Below are positions 8,186 to 16,394 of a stretch of DNA of 64,000 nt, in pieces. The stretch is from CAYWPG01 sp964460035. GTDB taxonomy: Bacteria; Pseudomonadota; Gammaproteobacteria; Nitrococcales; AK92. The notes beneath the pieces are model-generated. The model searched no databases and was not told where the DNA came from. It saw only the letters and a list, made by a program, of their open reading frames with translations. Position numbers and translations under genes: made by a program. Each line of letters starts with the position of its first letter. Position 1 is the stretch's first letter. The DNA lies in assembly GCA_964460035.1 (NCBI GenBank), contig CAYWPG010000016.1, positions 8,465 to 72,464 of the forward strand, in the 5' to 3' direction.

Positions 8186-10024
8186 ATGAATCGGTATCCT
8201 CTCTGGAAGTACCTCGTCCTGGGGGTCGCACTGGCGCTCGGGGTGCTTTATGCGCTGCCCAACCTCTACGGCGAGGATCCGGCAGTGCAAATCACTACCA
8301 ACCGTGGCGATGCGCCGACGGAAACGGTGCAGATGCACGTGCTCGAGCTGCTTGAACAGGAGGGGCTACAGGTTCGCGGCGCCGGTATGGACAACGGCCA
8401 GTTCCTGGTGCGGCTCAACAGTCTGGACGATCAGTTGACCGCCGCCGATATCTTGCGCCGCCGGCTCGATGGGCATGTGGTAGCGTTGAATCTGGCGCCG
8501 GCGACCCCCCAGTGGCTGCGGCGCTTGAATGCCGCGCCCATGTATCTCGGGCTGGATTTGCGTGGCGGTGTGCATTTCCTGCTGGAGGTTGACCTGGACA
8601 GCGCCATTCGCCAGCAGCTCGAGCGCCAGGTCAACGAGTTCCGCACCGTGCTGCGGGAGAACCGCATTCGCTACGGCACCATCGACCTGCAAGGCGACGG
8701 CATCGCGCTGCGCTTTGCTCAGGCGCCGGAGCGGGAGCGGGCGCTGCAACTGTTGCGTGGCGAGTACCGCGAGCTTCAATTCGAGCAGACGGAGCGGCAG
8801 GGCCAGTTCTGGCTGATCGCGCGGATGTCCGAGGCGACGCGGCGCGATATGCAGCAATACGCTGTACAGCAGAACATCACTACCCTGCGTAACCGGGTCA
8901 ACGAGCTTGGCGTTGCCGAGCCCATAATTCAGCGCCAGGGGACCGATAGAATAGTCGTGCAGTTGCCCGGTGTGCAGGACACGGCGCGCGCCAAGGAGAT
9001 CCTTGGCGCTACGGCAACGCTGGAGTTCCGTATGGTGCATCCGGCGGATGGCGAAGGGCGGGTACCGCCGGACGGGCAGTTATATCAGCGCCGCGACGGC
9101 GGGCAGGTGCTGCTGCGGCGCGAGGTCATGCTGACCGGCGACTATATCGTCGACGCCGCCTCGGGCATCGATCCCGAGTATGGCCGGCCCGAGGTGAACA
9201 TACGTCTCTCCAGTGCCGGCGGGCGCATCTTCAATGAGATCACGCGCGAGAACATCGGCCGCTACATGGCCGTGGTGTTTATCGAAAACCGCGTAGAGAC
9301 GCGCATGGTCAACGGCGAGCAGCAGCGGGTGCGCTCACGAGTCGAAGAGGTCATCAGCGTCGCTCAGATTCGCGACGCCCTGGGCAGCCGTTTCCGCATC
9401 ACCGGTATTGAGTCCACCAACGAAGCGCGCAACCTTGCTCTGCTGCTGCGCGCCGGCGCGCTGGCCGCACCGATAGAGATCGTCGAGGAGCGCACCATCG
9501 GTCCGAGCATGGGGGCGCAGAACGTCAAGCAGGGCTTCATGGCGGTGGCCATCGGCTTCCTGCTGGTGGTCGCGTTCATGGCGGTGTACTACAAAGTGTT
9601 CGGCATGGTGGCCAACTTGGCGCTGTTCGCCAACGTGGTACTGATGGTGGGCATTCTGTCGCTGTTGCAGGCCACGCTGACCATGCCTGGCATAGCCGGT
9701 ATCGTGCTCACCGTAGGCATGGCGGTGGACGCGAACGTGCTCATTTTCCAGCGCATACGCGAGGAGCTTAGGGCTGGAGCCAGTCCACAGGCGGCAATCA
9801 GCGCCGGGTATGACAAAGCGTTCTCCACGATCATGGATGCCAATCTCACCACGCTCATCGCCGCTCTGGTGCTGTTCGTGTTCGGCACCGGACCGATTCG
9901 TGGCTTCGCCGTGACGCTTTCCATTGGCATCGTGACCTCCATGTTCACGGCGATCCTGGGGACCCGCGCTGTGATCAACCTCATCTACGGCGGTCGACGC
10001 CGGCTCACCAAGCTGCATATCTAG
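8186..10024 (+). CDS. secD: protein translocase subunit SecD
   Basis: Membrane half of the SecDF motor, which uses the proton gradient to pull secreted proteins out of the Sec channel on the periplasmic side. The 612-residue protein has an N-terminal helix, a large periplasmic P1 region with DLRGGVHFLLEVD (the D1 motif) and TLRNRVNELGVAEP, then five C-terminal helices with VGMAVDANVLIFQRIREEL (D4 motif). An AAGG ribosome site lies upstream, 28 bases after yajC. Length is close to E. coli SecD (615). Confidence 0.97.
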   Translation: MNRYPLWKYLVLGVALALGVLYALPNLYGEDPAVQITTNRGDAPTETVQMHVLELLEQEGLQVRGAGMDNGQFLVRLNSLDDQLTAADILRRRLDGHVVALNLAPATPQWLRRLNAAPMYLGLDLRGGVHFLLEVDLDSAIRQQLERQVNEFRTVLRENRIRYGTIDLQGDGIALRFAQAPERERALQLLRGEYRELQFEQTERQGQFWLIARMSEATRRDMQQYAVQQNITTLRNRVNELGVAEPIIQRQGTDRIVVQLPGVQDTARAKEILGATATLEFRMVHPADGEGRVPPDGQLYQRRDGGQVLLRREVMLTGDYIVDAASGIDPEYGRPEVNIRLSSAGGRIFNEITRENIGRYMAVVFIENRVETRMVNGEQQRVRSRVEEVISVAQIRDALGSRFRITGIESTNEARNLALLLRAGALAAPIEIVEERTIGPSMGAQNVKQGFMAVAIGFLLVVAFMAVYYKVFGMVANLALFANVVLMVGILSLLQATLTMPGIAGIVLTVGMAVDANVLIFQRIREELRAGASPQAAISAGYDKAFSTIMDANLTTLIAALVLFVFGTGPIRGFAVTLSIGIVTSMFTAILGTRAVINLIYGGRRRLTKLHI

Positions 10025-10042
10025 CTGCGGCAGGACCAGGCT

Positions 10043-10978
10043 ATGAATAACCGCAAATTCTTTATCGACTTCATGGGTCAGCGCTGGTGGGCGCTGGCGT
10101 TTTCGGCCCTGCTGTTGCTGGGCTCCTTCGTTCTGCTGGCCACGCGAGGGTTGAACTTCGGGGTCGATTTCACGGGCGGTACCATCATCGAGGTAGGGTA
10201 TCCGCAGGCGGTGGAACTTGACAGCGTACGCACCGCGCTAGCGGCGGCTGACTTCGAAGATGCCGTGGTCCAGCACTTCGGCGCGGCCACCGAGGTGATC
10301 GTGCGCTTGCCGTCCATCGAAGGTATGCAAAGCGCCGATGTGAGCAACAAGGTATTGCAGGCGCTGCGCGACGACGACGCGGGCGTGGTGCTGCGCCGGG
10401 TGGAGTTCGTCGGCCCACAGGTCGGCGATGAGCTTATCGAACAGGGAGGGCTGGCAGTGCTCTACGCACTGCTGGGCATCCTGATTTACGTGGCGTTTCG
10501 CTTCGAGTACCGTTTCTCGATCGGTGCGGTTGCCGCACTGTTGTTCAATGCGATCATCACGGTGGGTTCGTTCGCCCTTACCCAGATGACCTTCGATCTT
10601 ACCGTGGTCGCAGCCGTGCTGGCGGTGATCGGTTACGGCTTGAACGACACCATCGTCATATTCGACCGAATTCGCGAGAATTTCCTGAAGCTGCGCAAGG
10701 TCACGCCCTTGGAGGTGACCAACATCTCGATCAACGAGACGCTCTCGCGGACCTTGATCACCTCCGGCACGACCTTGATGGTGGTGGTGGCTTTGTACTT
10801 CCTCGGCGGCGAGGTGATAGCGCCGTTCGCATTCGCCATGATAGTGGGGATAGTCATCAGTACGTACTCGTCGGTTTATACCGCCAGTACGCTGGCTCTG
10901 CTGCTGGGGGTGAGCAAGGCCGATCTGATGCCGCCGGAGAAGGAAGGGGCCGACGCCGAGCAGATTCACCGGCCCTAG
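10043..10978 (+). CDS. secF: protein translocase subunit SecF
   Basis: Partner of SecD in the proton-driven secretion motor. The 311-residue protein has the N-terminal helix, the FGVDFTGGTIIEV motif at the start of the periplasmic domain, and five C-terminal helices with VIGYGLNDTIVIFDRIREN. The start is 18 bases after secD. A 10-bp hairpin with a T-rich tail follows and ends the block that began with queA. Confidence 0.97.
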   Translation: MNNRKFFIDFMGQRWWALAFSALLLLGSFVLLATRGLNFGVDFTGGTIIEVGYPQAVELDSVRTALAAADFEDAVVQHFGAATEVIVRLPSIEGMQSADVSNKVLQALRDDDAGVVLRRVEFVGPQVGDELIEQGGLAVLYALLGILIYVAFRFEYRFSIGAVAALLFNAIITVGSFALTQMTFDLTVVAAVLAVIGYGLNDTIVIFDRIRENFLKLRKVTPLEVTNISINETLSRTLITSGTTLMVVVALYFLGGEVIAPFAFAMIVGIVISTYSSVYTASTLALLLGVSKADLMPPEKEGADAEQIHRP

Positions 10979-11010
10979 GCGGGTTGGCGCAAGAATCCGT
11001 CTTGGTCATG

Positions 11011-11042
11011 AGCAGCGCCCTATGGGCGCTGCTTCGTTTATC
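11011..11042 (+). terminator. terminator after secF
   Basis: A perfect 10-bp stem (AGCAGCGCCC 11011-11020 with GGGCGCTGCT 11024-11033, loop TAT) is followed by TCGTTTA. It lies 32 bases past the secF stop. The rest of the 280-base gap up to 11260 shows no gene. Confidence 0.75.
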
Positions 11043-11260
11043 AAGCCATTTCTGGCCGTGTCCAACTCTTGCACGTAGTGAAGACCAGGCTTCGGACGGG
11101 TAGCGCCGGGACGGTGCCGGTGTCTGTCCGGTCAGGATAAGCGAGACTCTTCCCAGGCGCCGTGTACCGCACGCGCGATGCGCTCAGGCCGTTGCAGAAG
11201 CGACGCCCGCACTTCCGGCATCCGGGAATACCTCAGGGGCCTTGTTCGAGCGCTACATTG

Positions 11261-11449
11261 CTAGCGTTTTGCCGAGCGCGGGCCAAAGATTAGCCAGCAA
11301 ACAAAGCCGAGCAGCGGCAGCAGCAAAATGGCTGCGCACCAAACCACTTTGGCGCCGATGGAGGCGTGACTCCGCAAGACGTTAACGAGCGCCCAGATTA
11401 CGGCAATTAGCAGTATAAATCCGAGGACTCCACCGATCTCAATGCCCAT
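11261..11449 (-). CDS. small membrane protein, PLDc_N-like
   Basis: A 62-residue protein with two hydrophobic helices (about 7-24 and 35-55) separated by a short basic loop, closing with WLIFGPRSAKR. The pattern (second helix with LLLPLLGF, then a polar tail) resembles the N-terminal membrane domain of phospholipase D/cardiolipin synthases, found also as free small proteins. Function unknown. The frame continues to 11680, but only the part from MGIEIGG looks like protein. A weak GGTGA lies upstream. Confidence 0.7.
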   Translation of the reverse strand: MGIEIGGVLGFILLIAVIWALVNVLRSHASIGAKVVWCAAILLLPLLGFVCWLIFGPRSAKR

Positions 11450-11803
11450 GGTATTCACCGCTTTAATTGAGGGTAAAGTCGCACGCCGGTCCGGGCAGGA
11501 TGCGGCGAACCCGGCCTGGATCTCCCTTTTTGCCGACGTTAGGGGCAGCGCGCTTCGGAATTTGCACTTGAGGTTATTGGCCCAAAGACGAAAGACTGCT
11601 CGCTCGCCATGTCGGATTGCCGAAGACCTCGTTCGGCGGTTAGCAGCGGCTGACAATAGAAGGCGGTCGCAGATCGGCAAGGCAGTCCTGCCGATACGAA
11701 ATGCGATGTCTTAGGCCGCGGTTTCTTAGCCGATACCGAAGTCGCCTGAATATATCGGGCAACACGTCATCGTGTCGCCCGAGAACGATTTTTCCGCTGC
11801 TGG
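11450..11803. other. gap between PLDc_N-like gene and csbD-like gene
   Basis: About 350 bases with no supported gene; the open frames on either strand have no ribosome site and no recognisable content. It holds the csbD hairpin at 11755-11782 and presumably the promoter of the small membrane protein gene. Confidence 0.5.
11755..11782 (-). terminator. hairpin after csbD-like gene
   Basis: TCGGGC-A-ACACG (11755-11766), loop TCAT, CGTGT-C-GCCCGA (11771-11782): an 11-bp stem with one mismatch, 21 bases beyond the stop of the minus-strand csbD-like gene. There is no strong T run on that strand (TATATTC only). On the plus strand ATTTTT follows a few bases later. Confidence 0.5.
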
Positions 11804-12001
11804 CTAGAGGCTGTCCATCCACCGGTTGACCTCGTTTTCCGCCTCGTCTTTAGTTTTGCCGTAGCGGGCCTGGATCTTGCCTATCAGCTCCTCGCGATTC
11901 CCCTCAAGCCGGTCCAGATCGTCATCGGTCAGCTTGCCCCATTGTTGGCGGGCCCGCCCTTTGAATTGCTTCCAGTTGCCCTTGACCCGGTTCCAGTCCA
12001 T
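11804..12001 (-). CDS. CsbD family stress protein
   Basis: A 65-residue acidic-basic helical protein starting MDWNRVKGNWKQFKG, with QQWGKLTDDDLDRLEG and a closing RYGKTKDEAENEVNRW; this is the full CsbD/YjbJ family pattern. These small soluble proteins are abundant in stationary phase or general stress, but their action is unknown. A strong TAGGAGGTTTGG ribosome site precedes the ATG. Confidence 0.93.
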   Translation of the reverse strand: MDWNRVKGNWKQFKGRARQQWGKLTDDDLDRLEGNREELIGKIQARYGKTKDEAENEVNRWMDSL

Positions 12002-12229
12002 CCAAACCTCCTAAACAAAAAATATTGAACTATTGGTCTTTGCTTGTATGGGGCCCACGCTAGGTGTTTCACAAGCATCAACAGGGCTCTCATGGCGGTT
12101 CGCGGGTCGGCTAAGCCGATGTTCGATTTAGGCCAGGAAGAGGGGCTTCTTCAGCATCTTGGCAGGGCACGCCGAGGATCACCATCTTCTTCTCGATTGT
12201 GGCCTCATGCGCGTACACCTAACTCAATT

Positions 12230-12266
12230 GCAAGGCGCGCCAAGCGCAGGGTTTGGCGCGCCTTGC
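12230..12266 (+). other. 14-bp hairpin in the leader of the SDR gene
   Basis: Arms at 12230-12243 and 12253-12266 form a perfect 14-bp stem with a 9-base loop, ending 6 bases before the GGAGG ribosome site (12273-12277) of the next gene. It lacks a T tract, so it is not a standard terminator; it may shape translation or RNA stability. Confidence 0.6.
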
Positions 12267-12286
12267 GTACCTGGAGGACGAAACGG

Positions 12287-13723
12287 ATGGGCAGAAAGCT
12301 TCGAGACTCGGTGGTCGTGGTAACGGGCGCCTCCAGCGGCATAGGGCGTGCCACGGCGCTCAAGTTTGCGGCCAAGGGAGCGGCGGTGGTACTAGCCGCG
12401 CGGAGGGATGCTGTCTTAAGGGAAGTGGAGCGCGAGTGCCTGGCTCGGGGCGGCCGGGCGCTGGTGGTGCCCACTGACGTGACCGAAGAGAGCCAGCTGC
12501 GCACGCTGGCTCAGCGAGCGATAGACGCTTTCGGGCGCATAGATGTCTGGGTGAACAACGCCGCAGTAACCATGTTCGGGCGCTTCGAAGAGAGCCCTAT
12601 CGAGGACTACGAGCAGGTGATTCGTACCAATCTGCTCGGCTACGTCTATGGTGCGCGCGCGGTGTTGCCGCATTTTCGCGAGCGCGGGCAGGGCGTGCTG
12701 ATCAATGTGGCGTCGGTGGCGGGCGCGCTGGCCCAACCCTATACGAGCGCTTATGGGGTCAGCCAATACGGTATCCGTGGACTGACCGAAGGCTTGCGGA
12801 TGGAGCTGATGGACACTCCGCGGATCCATGCCTGCACGGTTATGCCCGCCTCCATAGACACCCCCCTGTTTCAGCATGCTGCCAACTTCACCGGGCGAGA
12901 GATAAGGGCCATGGAACCGGTTTATCCGGCCGAGCAGGTCGCGCGTGCCATCGTGAGCCTCGCACGGCGCCCCCGGCGCGAGGTTGTCGTAGGGGCAGCT
13001 GGGCGCGCGATGCTTTTCAACAAGCGCTGGTTGCCCGGGCTTACCGAACGCATGATGGCGCGGCAGGTAGAGCGCACGCACCTGACACTGGTGCCCGCCG
13101 AGGATACCCACGGTAACCTGTTTCGCCCCATGGCTGAGGGGACAGGCATAAGCGGCGGCTGGAGGCAGCAGGCGCTGCCACGCAATGGTGGCATGCGTCT
13201 TTTGCAGGGGCTCGGGTTGCTCGCCGTTCCGCTGGGGCTTTATTACCTATGGTCACGGCGCCAGCGCGGGACATCACGTTGGACCAGCCGCGCACCGCAG
13301 TTCGCGCGTGGCGCTCTCCTCGCCGGGGTACCGCTGGTGGGAACACGCTTGCGGCGGCGTCCATGGCCGGCCTTAGGCCGGCAGTCCTCTCTTGCGGCCG
13401 CGATAAGGTCAATCCCTTCTTGGTTCGGACTCGGTTCCGCGCGTAGCCGCTTCGGGACACCCCTGCAGCGGCTTGGCGCGGGCCGGGGCTCGGGCAGAGC
13501 ACTCCCGGGGCGGCGCGAGGTGGCGCAGTGGTTGGCAAAGGCACCGGATCGCCGACAGCTCCGGCAGTGGCCGCGCCGCTTCCCTAGCATTGAACAGGTG
13601 CAGGCGACGCTTCAGCGGGGGCTGCGGCTCGCCCGGGACCGTTCGCTGCAAGTGGCGCAGAATCCCAGCTCGCCTTTCACTGCGCGGCCCGATCGCTGGC
13701 TGAGTCAAGCCTGGCGGCGGTAA
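12287..13723 (+). CDS. SDR family oxidoreductase with membrane tail
   Basis: Short-chain dehydrogenase/reductase with an added C-terminal region; 478 residues against about 250-330 for usual members. The Rossmann motif TGASSGIGR (13-21), NNAA and the catalytic Ser143 are present. The catalytic tyrosine motif is YGVSQ (156-160), so the usual lysine of YxxxK is glutamine. After residue 300 come a hydrophobic helix (LLAVPLGLYYLW) and about 155 arginine-rich residues of low complexity. The start at 12287 has GGAGG 9 bases upstream; earlier in-frame codons from 12044 lack one. Probably membrane-anchored. Substrate unknown, and normal reductase activity is doubtful given the lysine change. Confidence 0.85.
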   Translation: MGRKLRDSVVVVTGASSGIGRATALKFAAKGAAVVLAARRDAVLREVERECLARGGRALVVPTDVTEESQLRTLAQRAIDAFGRIDVWVNNAAVTMFGRFEESPIEDYEQVIRTNLLGYVYGARAVLPHFRERGQGVLINVASVAGALAQPYTSAYGVSQYGIRGLTEGLRMELMDTPRIHACTVMPASIDTPLFQHAANFTGREIRAMEPVYPAEQVARAIVSLARRPRREVVVGAAGRAMLFNKRWLPGLTERMMARQVERTHLTLVPAEDTHGNLFRPMAEGTGISGGWRQQALPRNGGMRLLQGLGLLAVPLGLYYLWSRRQRGTSRWTSRAPQFARGALLAGVPLVGTRLRRRPWPALGRQSSLAAAIRSIPSWFGLGSARSRFGTPLQRLGAGRGSGRALPGRREVAQWLAKAPDRRQLRQWPRRFPSIEQVQATLQRGLRLARDRSLQVAQNPSSPFTARPDRWLSQAWRR

Positions 13724-14174
13724 GAGGCCGTTTAGAGGGCTTTGCCATACCCGCAGCGCCGGTTCTTTTACTTGCTGGACAATATCGGCCGGCCGCGCTG
13801 CCTCGCTTTGATTGGGGGATATGTACAGCATCAATCAGTAAATGCTTATTAACATCTATCGGTTTCGATGAGCCTTCTGGCGCCCCCCTTAGCGCCGTGG
13901 ACGACAGGTGCCGCTATGTGATTGAAAGATGCGGTGGAAAGCACCCATAAGGAGGAATTCCTACGGTTATAGGGGGTCTTTGGCAGGGTTCTTTGATTAT
14001 TTTTTGATCAAATCTTTTTGCATCAAGAAGGTTGTATTTTTTTTTCCGTCGTTAGATATTAAAACCTCGCTCCTGATTCGAGGTGCCGGTAGTCAGGGAT
14101 TGCAACCGGGCCCGAATCAGTCATGGATGGACGGACTGAGCGAGTCCCTCGTAAATGTCAAAAGGAGTATTGCA
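13724..14174 (+). other. AT-rich leader of the RNA-binding protein gene
   Basis: This gap holds no gene. Bases about 13985-14060 are strikingly AT-rich against the surrounding high-GC DNA, with runs of T (nine at 14037-14045) and two palindromes, AGGAATTCCT at 13953-13962 and TTTGATCAAA at 14003-14012. It probably contains the promoter and a long 5' leader of the RRM gene. An AAGGAGG purine run at 13949-13955 has no start codon behind it. Confidence 0.5.
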
Positions 14175-14444
14175 GTGGTGAAGTCGATCTACGTCGGTAA
14201 CCTTCCGTTCAGCGTCACAGAGGACGAAGTTAGGGATCTGTTCTCGGCTCATGGCGCGGTTCACACCGTCAAACTGATTAACGACCGCGACACGGGACGT
14301 CCTCGCGGCTTTGGCTTCGTCGGAATGGAAGACGCAGCGGCCGAGAATGCCATCCACGCGATCAACGGCATGGAACTGGGGGGGCGCACACTGCGGGTCA
14401 ACGAGGCTCGTGAGCGTCCGGCGCTGCGCCATCGTCGCTTCTAG
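14175..14444 (+). CDS. RRM-type RNA-binding protein
   Basis: An 89-residue protein that is a single RNA-recognition motif: RNP2 is IYVGNLPF near the start and RNP1 is RGFGFVGM in the middle, with ELGGRTLRVNEA after it and a basic tail. Such bacterial Rbp proteins bind single-stranded RNA and are often cold-induced in other bacteria. The start is a GTG: AAAGGAG (14161-14167) lies 7 bases before GTG 14175, and a second GTG at 14178 is possible. The frame runs back to 13929, but the AT-rich part is leader, not protein. Confidence 0.9.
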   Translation: MVKSIYVGNLPFSVTEDEVRDLFSAHGAVHTVKLINDRDTGRPRGFGFVGMEDAAAENAIHAINGMELGGRTLRVNEARERPALRHRRF

Positions 14445-15249
14445 GTTGCATTCCGGCAGGTCCTTGGCACTCCCCAGTAGAACGCCGAAAAAAAGGGGCT
14501 TTTCAGCGGCGCCCCGGTACATGCCTGGGGCACGCTAACAGGTTGCGGAGACTCGTATCTCGGTAACCTGTTGGTTCGCTTGCAGCGCCGCGGGAGAACC
14601 CATCCGCGGCGCAACCCTTTGAGAAATTCTGAATGAAGTCCTCCCGCTTTCCGCCGACGTTTATTCGGCGAGCGGTCGGCTGACACCTCGTTTTTCAATG
14701 GCTTTTGCGGTGACGAGTCAGGGTATCGCGCAGGCGTGAATTCGCGTAGAGGTGCCTAATGCTTGGAGCCTCGTGGCGGCCGGTCGCAACTGCGCGATCG
14801 CGATTGCGGAGCGAGCGGTGTCGGCTGTGCTGTGGTTGCCTGCGCCGAGGAAAGCATCCGGGCTGCTGCTGCTGCGGCGCGCTGCCTGCAATCCCTGTCA
14901 GATTCTATGTCTCGGATCAAGGGGGTGCCTGGTGGGGGCGATGTTTTCCCTGACAAGGATCGTCTAGGGCGCGGCTCCCTGGCCTCGAATCTTCGCATCA
15001 CTACTGCAGCTGAAAACTCCTTCGCGCCGCGGGGTTCCCACAGAAGCTGGCCAGCTGTTTGTGGGAACCCCGGTAGGGGCAGATACTCTGCATCACGCAG
15101 CGCATGATGCCCGCCCCAACCGCTGGACCGGCACAGCCAGGGCGTCCTCGCGATATTACGTCCGTTGCCGCAGCTGTGTTATCGTCGAGTGCACGCTGAG
15201 TACCGCTTCCACGGTCTCTCCCCCCGTGCTCCCGAGGTTCGGTCACTTC
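14445..15249. other. 800-base gap rich in hairpins
   Basis: No open frame looks like protein. Three strong structures stand out: an interrupted repeat at 14537-14572 (AACAGGTT...AACCTGTT enclosing GAGA...TCTC), a 9-bp stem at 14585-14593/14604-14612, and the long palindrome at 15030-15072. The first two follow the RNA-binding protein gene and may end or protect its message; neither has a T tract. Confidence 0.5.
15030..15072. repeat. long near-perfect palindrome
   Basis: Arms 15030-15042 and 15060-15072 pair perfectly over 13 bp, and the 17-base loop itself contains the perfect palindrome AGCTGGCCAGCT (15045-15056). This makes a two-level hairpin or cruciform. It lies 178 bases before the GNAT-C39 gene. 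It may be a REP-like element, a terminator without T tract or a regulator site. No second copy was noticed in the window. Confidence 0.65.
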
Positions 15250-16341
15250 ATGATCCGCTCTGCCACGCTGGCCGATCTGGGCGCGCTCGTCGCGCTGGAG
15301 CAGCGCTGTTTCCAAACGGATCGGTTAAGCCGGCGCAGCTTTCGCCATTTGTTGCTCAGGGGAAACGCGCAGACGCTGCTGATCGAGGAGGCAGGACGCA
15401 GCTGCGGGTACGCTCTGATTCTGTTCCGCCGGGGAGCTTCGCTGGCGCGTCTGTACTCGATCGCGGTCGATCCCGCCTGTCGCGGCCGCGGCTACGCCGA
15501 GGCGCTGGTGCGCGCGGCTGAAACGCTCGCACTCAGCCAAGACCGCATGCTCATGCGCTTGGAGATTCGCAGGGACAACGTAGCGTCCATCCGCTTGTTC
15601 GAGAAGCTGGGGTACCAGCCGTTCGGCAGCTACGCCGCCTACTACGAAGACGCGATGGACGCGCTGCGTTTTCAGAAGTCTTTGGCGCCCAGCCCGCCGT
15701 TGGCACGAGTGCCCTACTATCGGCAGAGCACCGAGTTCACCTGCGGTCCGGCGGCGCTGATGATGGCGATGAAAGCGCTGGATCCCTCGCTGGAACTGGA
15801 GCGGCGGCTAGAGCTGAAGCTGTGGCGGGAGTCCACAACGATATATATGACATCCGGGCACGGCGGTTGCGGGCCCCATGGTTTGGCGCTGGCGGCCTAT
15901 CGGCGCGGTTTCGATGTGCGCCTGTTCCTGCGAAGTCCCGGGCCGCTGTTTTTAGATTCGGTGCGCAACCCCGAGAAGAAGGAAATCATGCGCCTGGTGC
16001 AGGAGGATCAGATGGAGGAGCTGGAGCGTGCCGGTATCCCCATCGAATATTCAAGTCCTAACGCCAGCGATCTTGCGGCCGCTTTCGAGCAGGGCGGAAT
16101 CCCCGTAGTGTTGATCAGTTCCTATCGGCTGTATAGGGAGAAGTTCCCGCACTGGGTGGTGGTGACCGGATTTGCGGATCGTTATGTGTACGTTAGCGAC
16201 CCGTACGTGGATACCCGCGCAGGCAAGTCGGCCGCCGATTCCATCAACATCCCCATTCTCAGCCAAGATTTCGATCGGATGACCCGCTACGGCAAGTCGG
16301 GCCAGGAAGCGGTGTTGATTCTATACCCGCGCAATGGCTAG
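15250..16341 (+). CDS. GNAT acetyltransferase fused to C39-like peptidase
   Basis: A 363-residue two-domain protein. Residues 1 to about 145 are a GNAT acyltransferase (RLYSIAVDPACRGRGYAEALVRAAE is the acetyl-CoA loop; RRDNVASIRLFEKLGYQPFG follows). Residues about 155-363 are a C39-like cysteine peptidase with Cys165 in TEFTCGPAAL, His301 in PHWVVVTGF and Asp317 in VSDPY. Such fusions are known next to RimK-type ATP-grasp genes, as here (54 bases downstream), and are thought to make or trim an amino-acid or peptide conjugate. The start at 15250 (MIRSATLADL) fits the GNAT fold; the frame is open from 15061. Substrate unknown. Confidence 0.88.
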   Translation: MIRSATLADLGALVALEQRCFQTDRLSRRSFRHLLLRGNAQTLLIEEAGRSCGYALILFRRGASLARLYSIAVDPACRGRGYAEALVRAAETLALSQDRMLMRLEIRRDNVASIRLFEKLGYQPFGSYAAYYEDAMDALRFQKSLAPSPPLARVPYYRQSTEFTCGPAALMMAMKALDPSLELERRLELKLWRESTTIYMTSGHGGCGPHGLALAAYRRGFDVRLFLRSPGPLFLDSVRNPEKKEIMRLVQEDQMEELERAGIPIEYSSPNASDLAAAFEQGGIPVVLISSYRLYREKFPHWVVVTGFADRYVYVSDPYVDTRAGKSAADSINIPILSQDFDRMTRYGKSGQEAVLILYPRNG

Positions 16342-16394
16342 GGGACGGGTTCCAGGCAGTTATCGCCTTAGTTGCACAGGTTAAAGACGCTTGC

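Noticed and set aside
13992..14012. FNR-type box before the RRM gene
   Set aside because: TTGAT and ATCAA pieces occur, but not with the required 4-base spacing.
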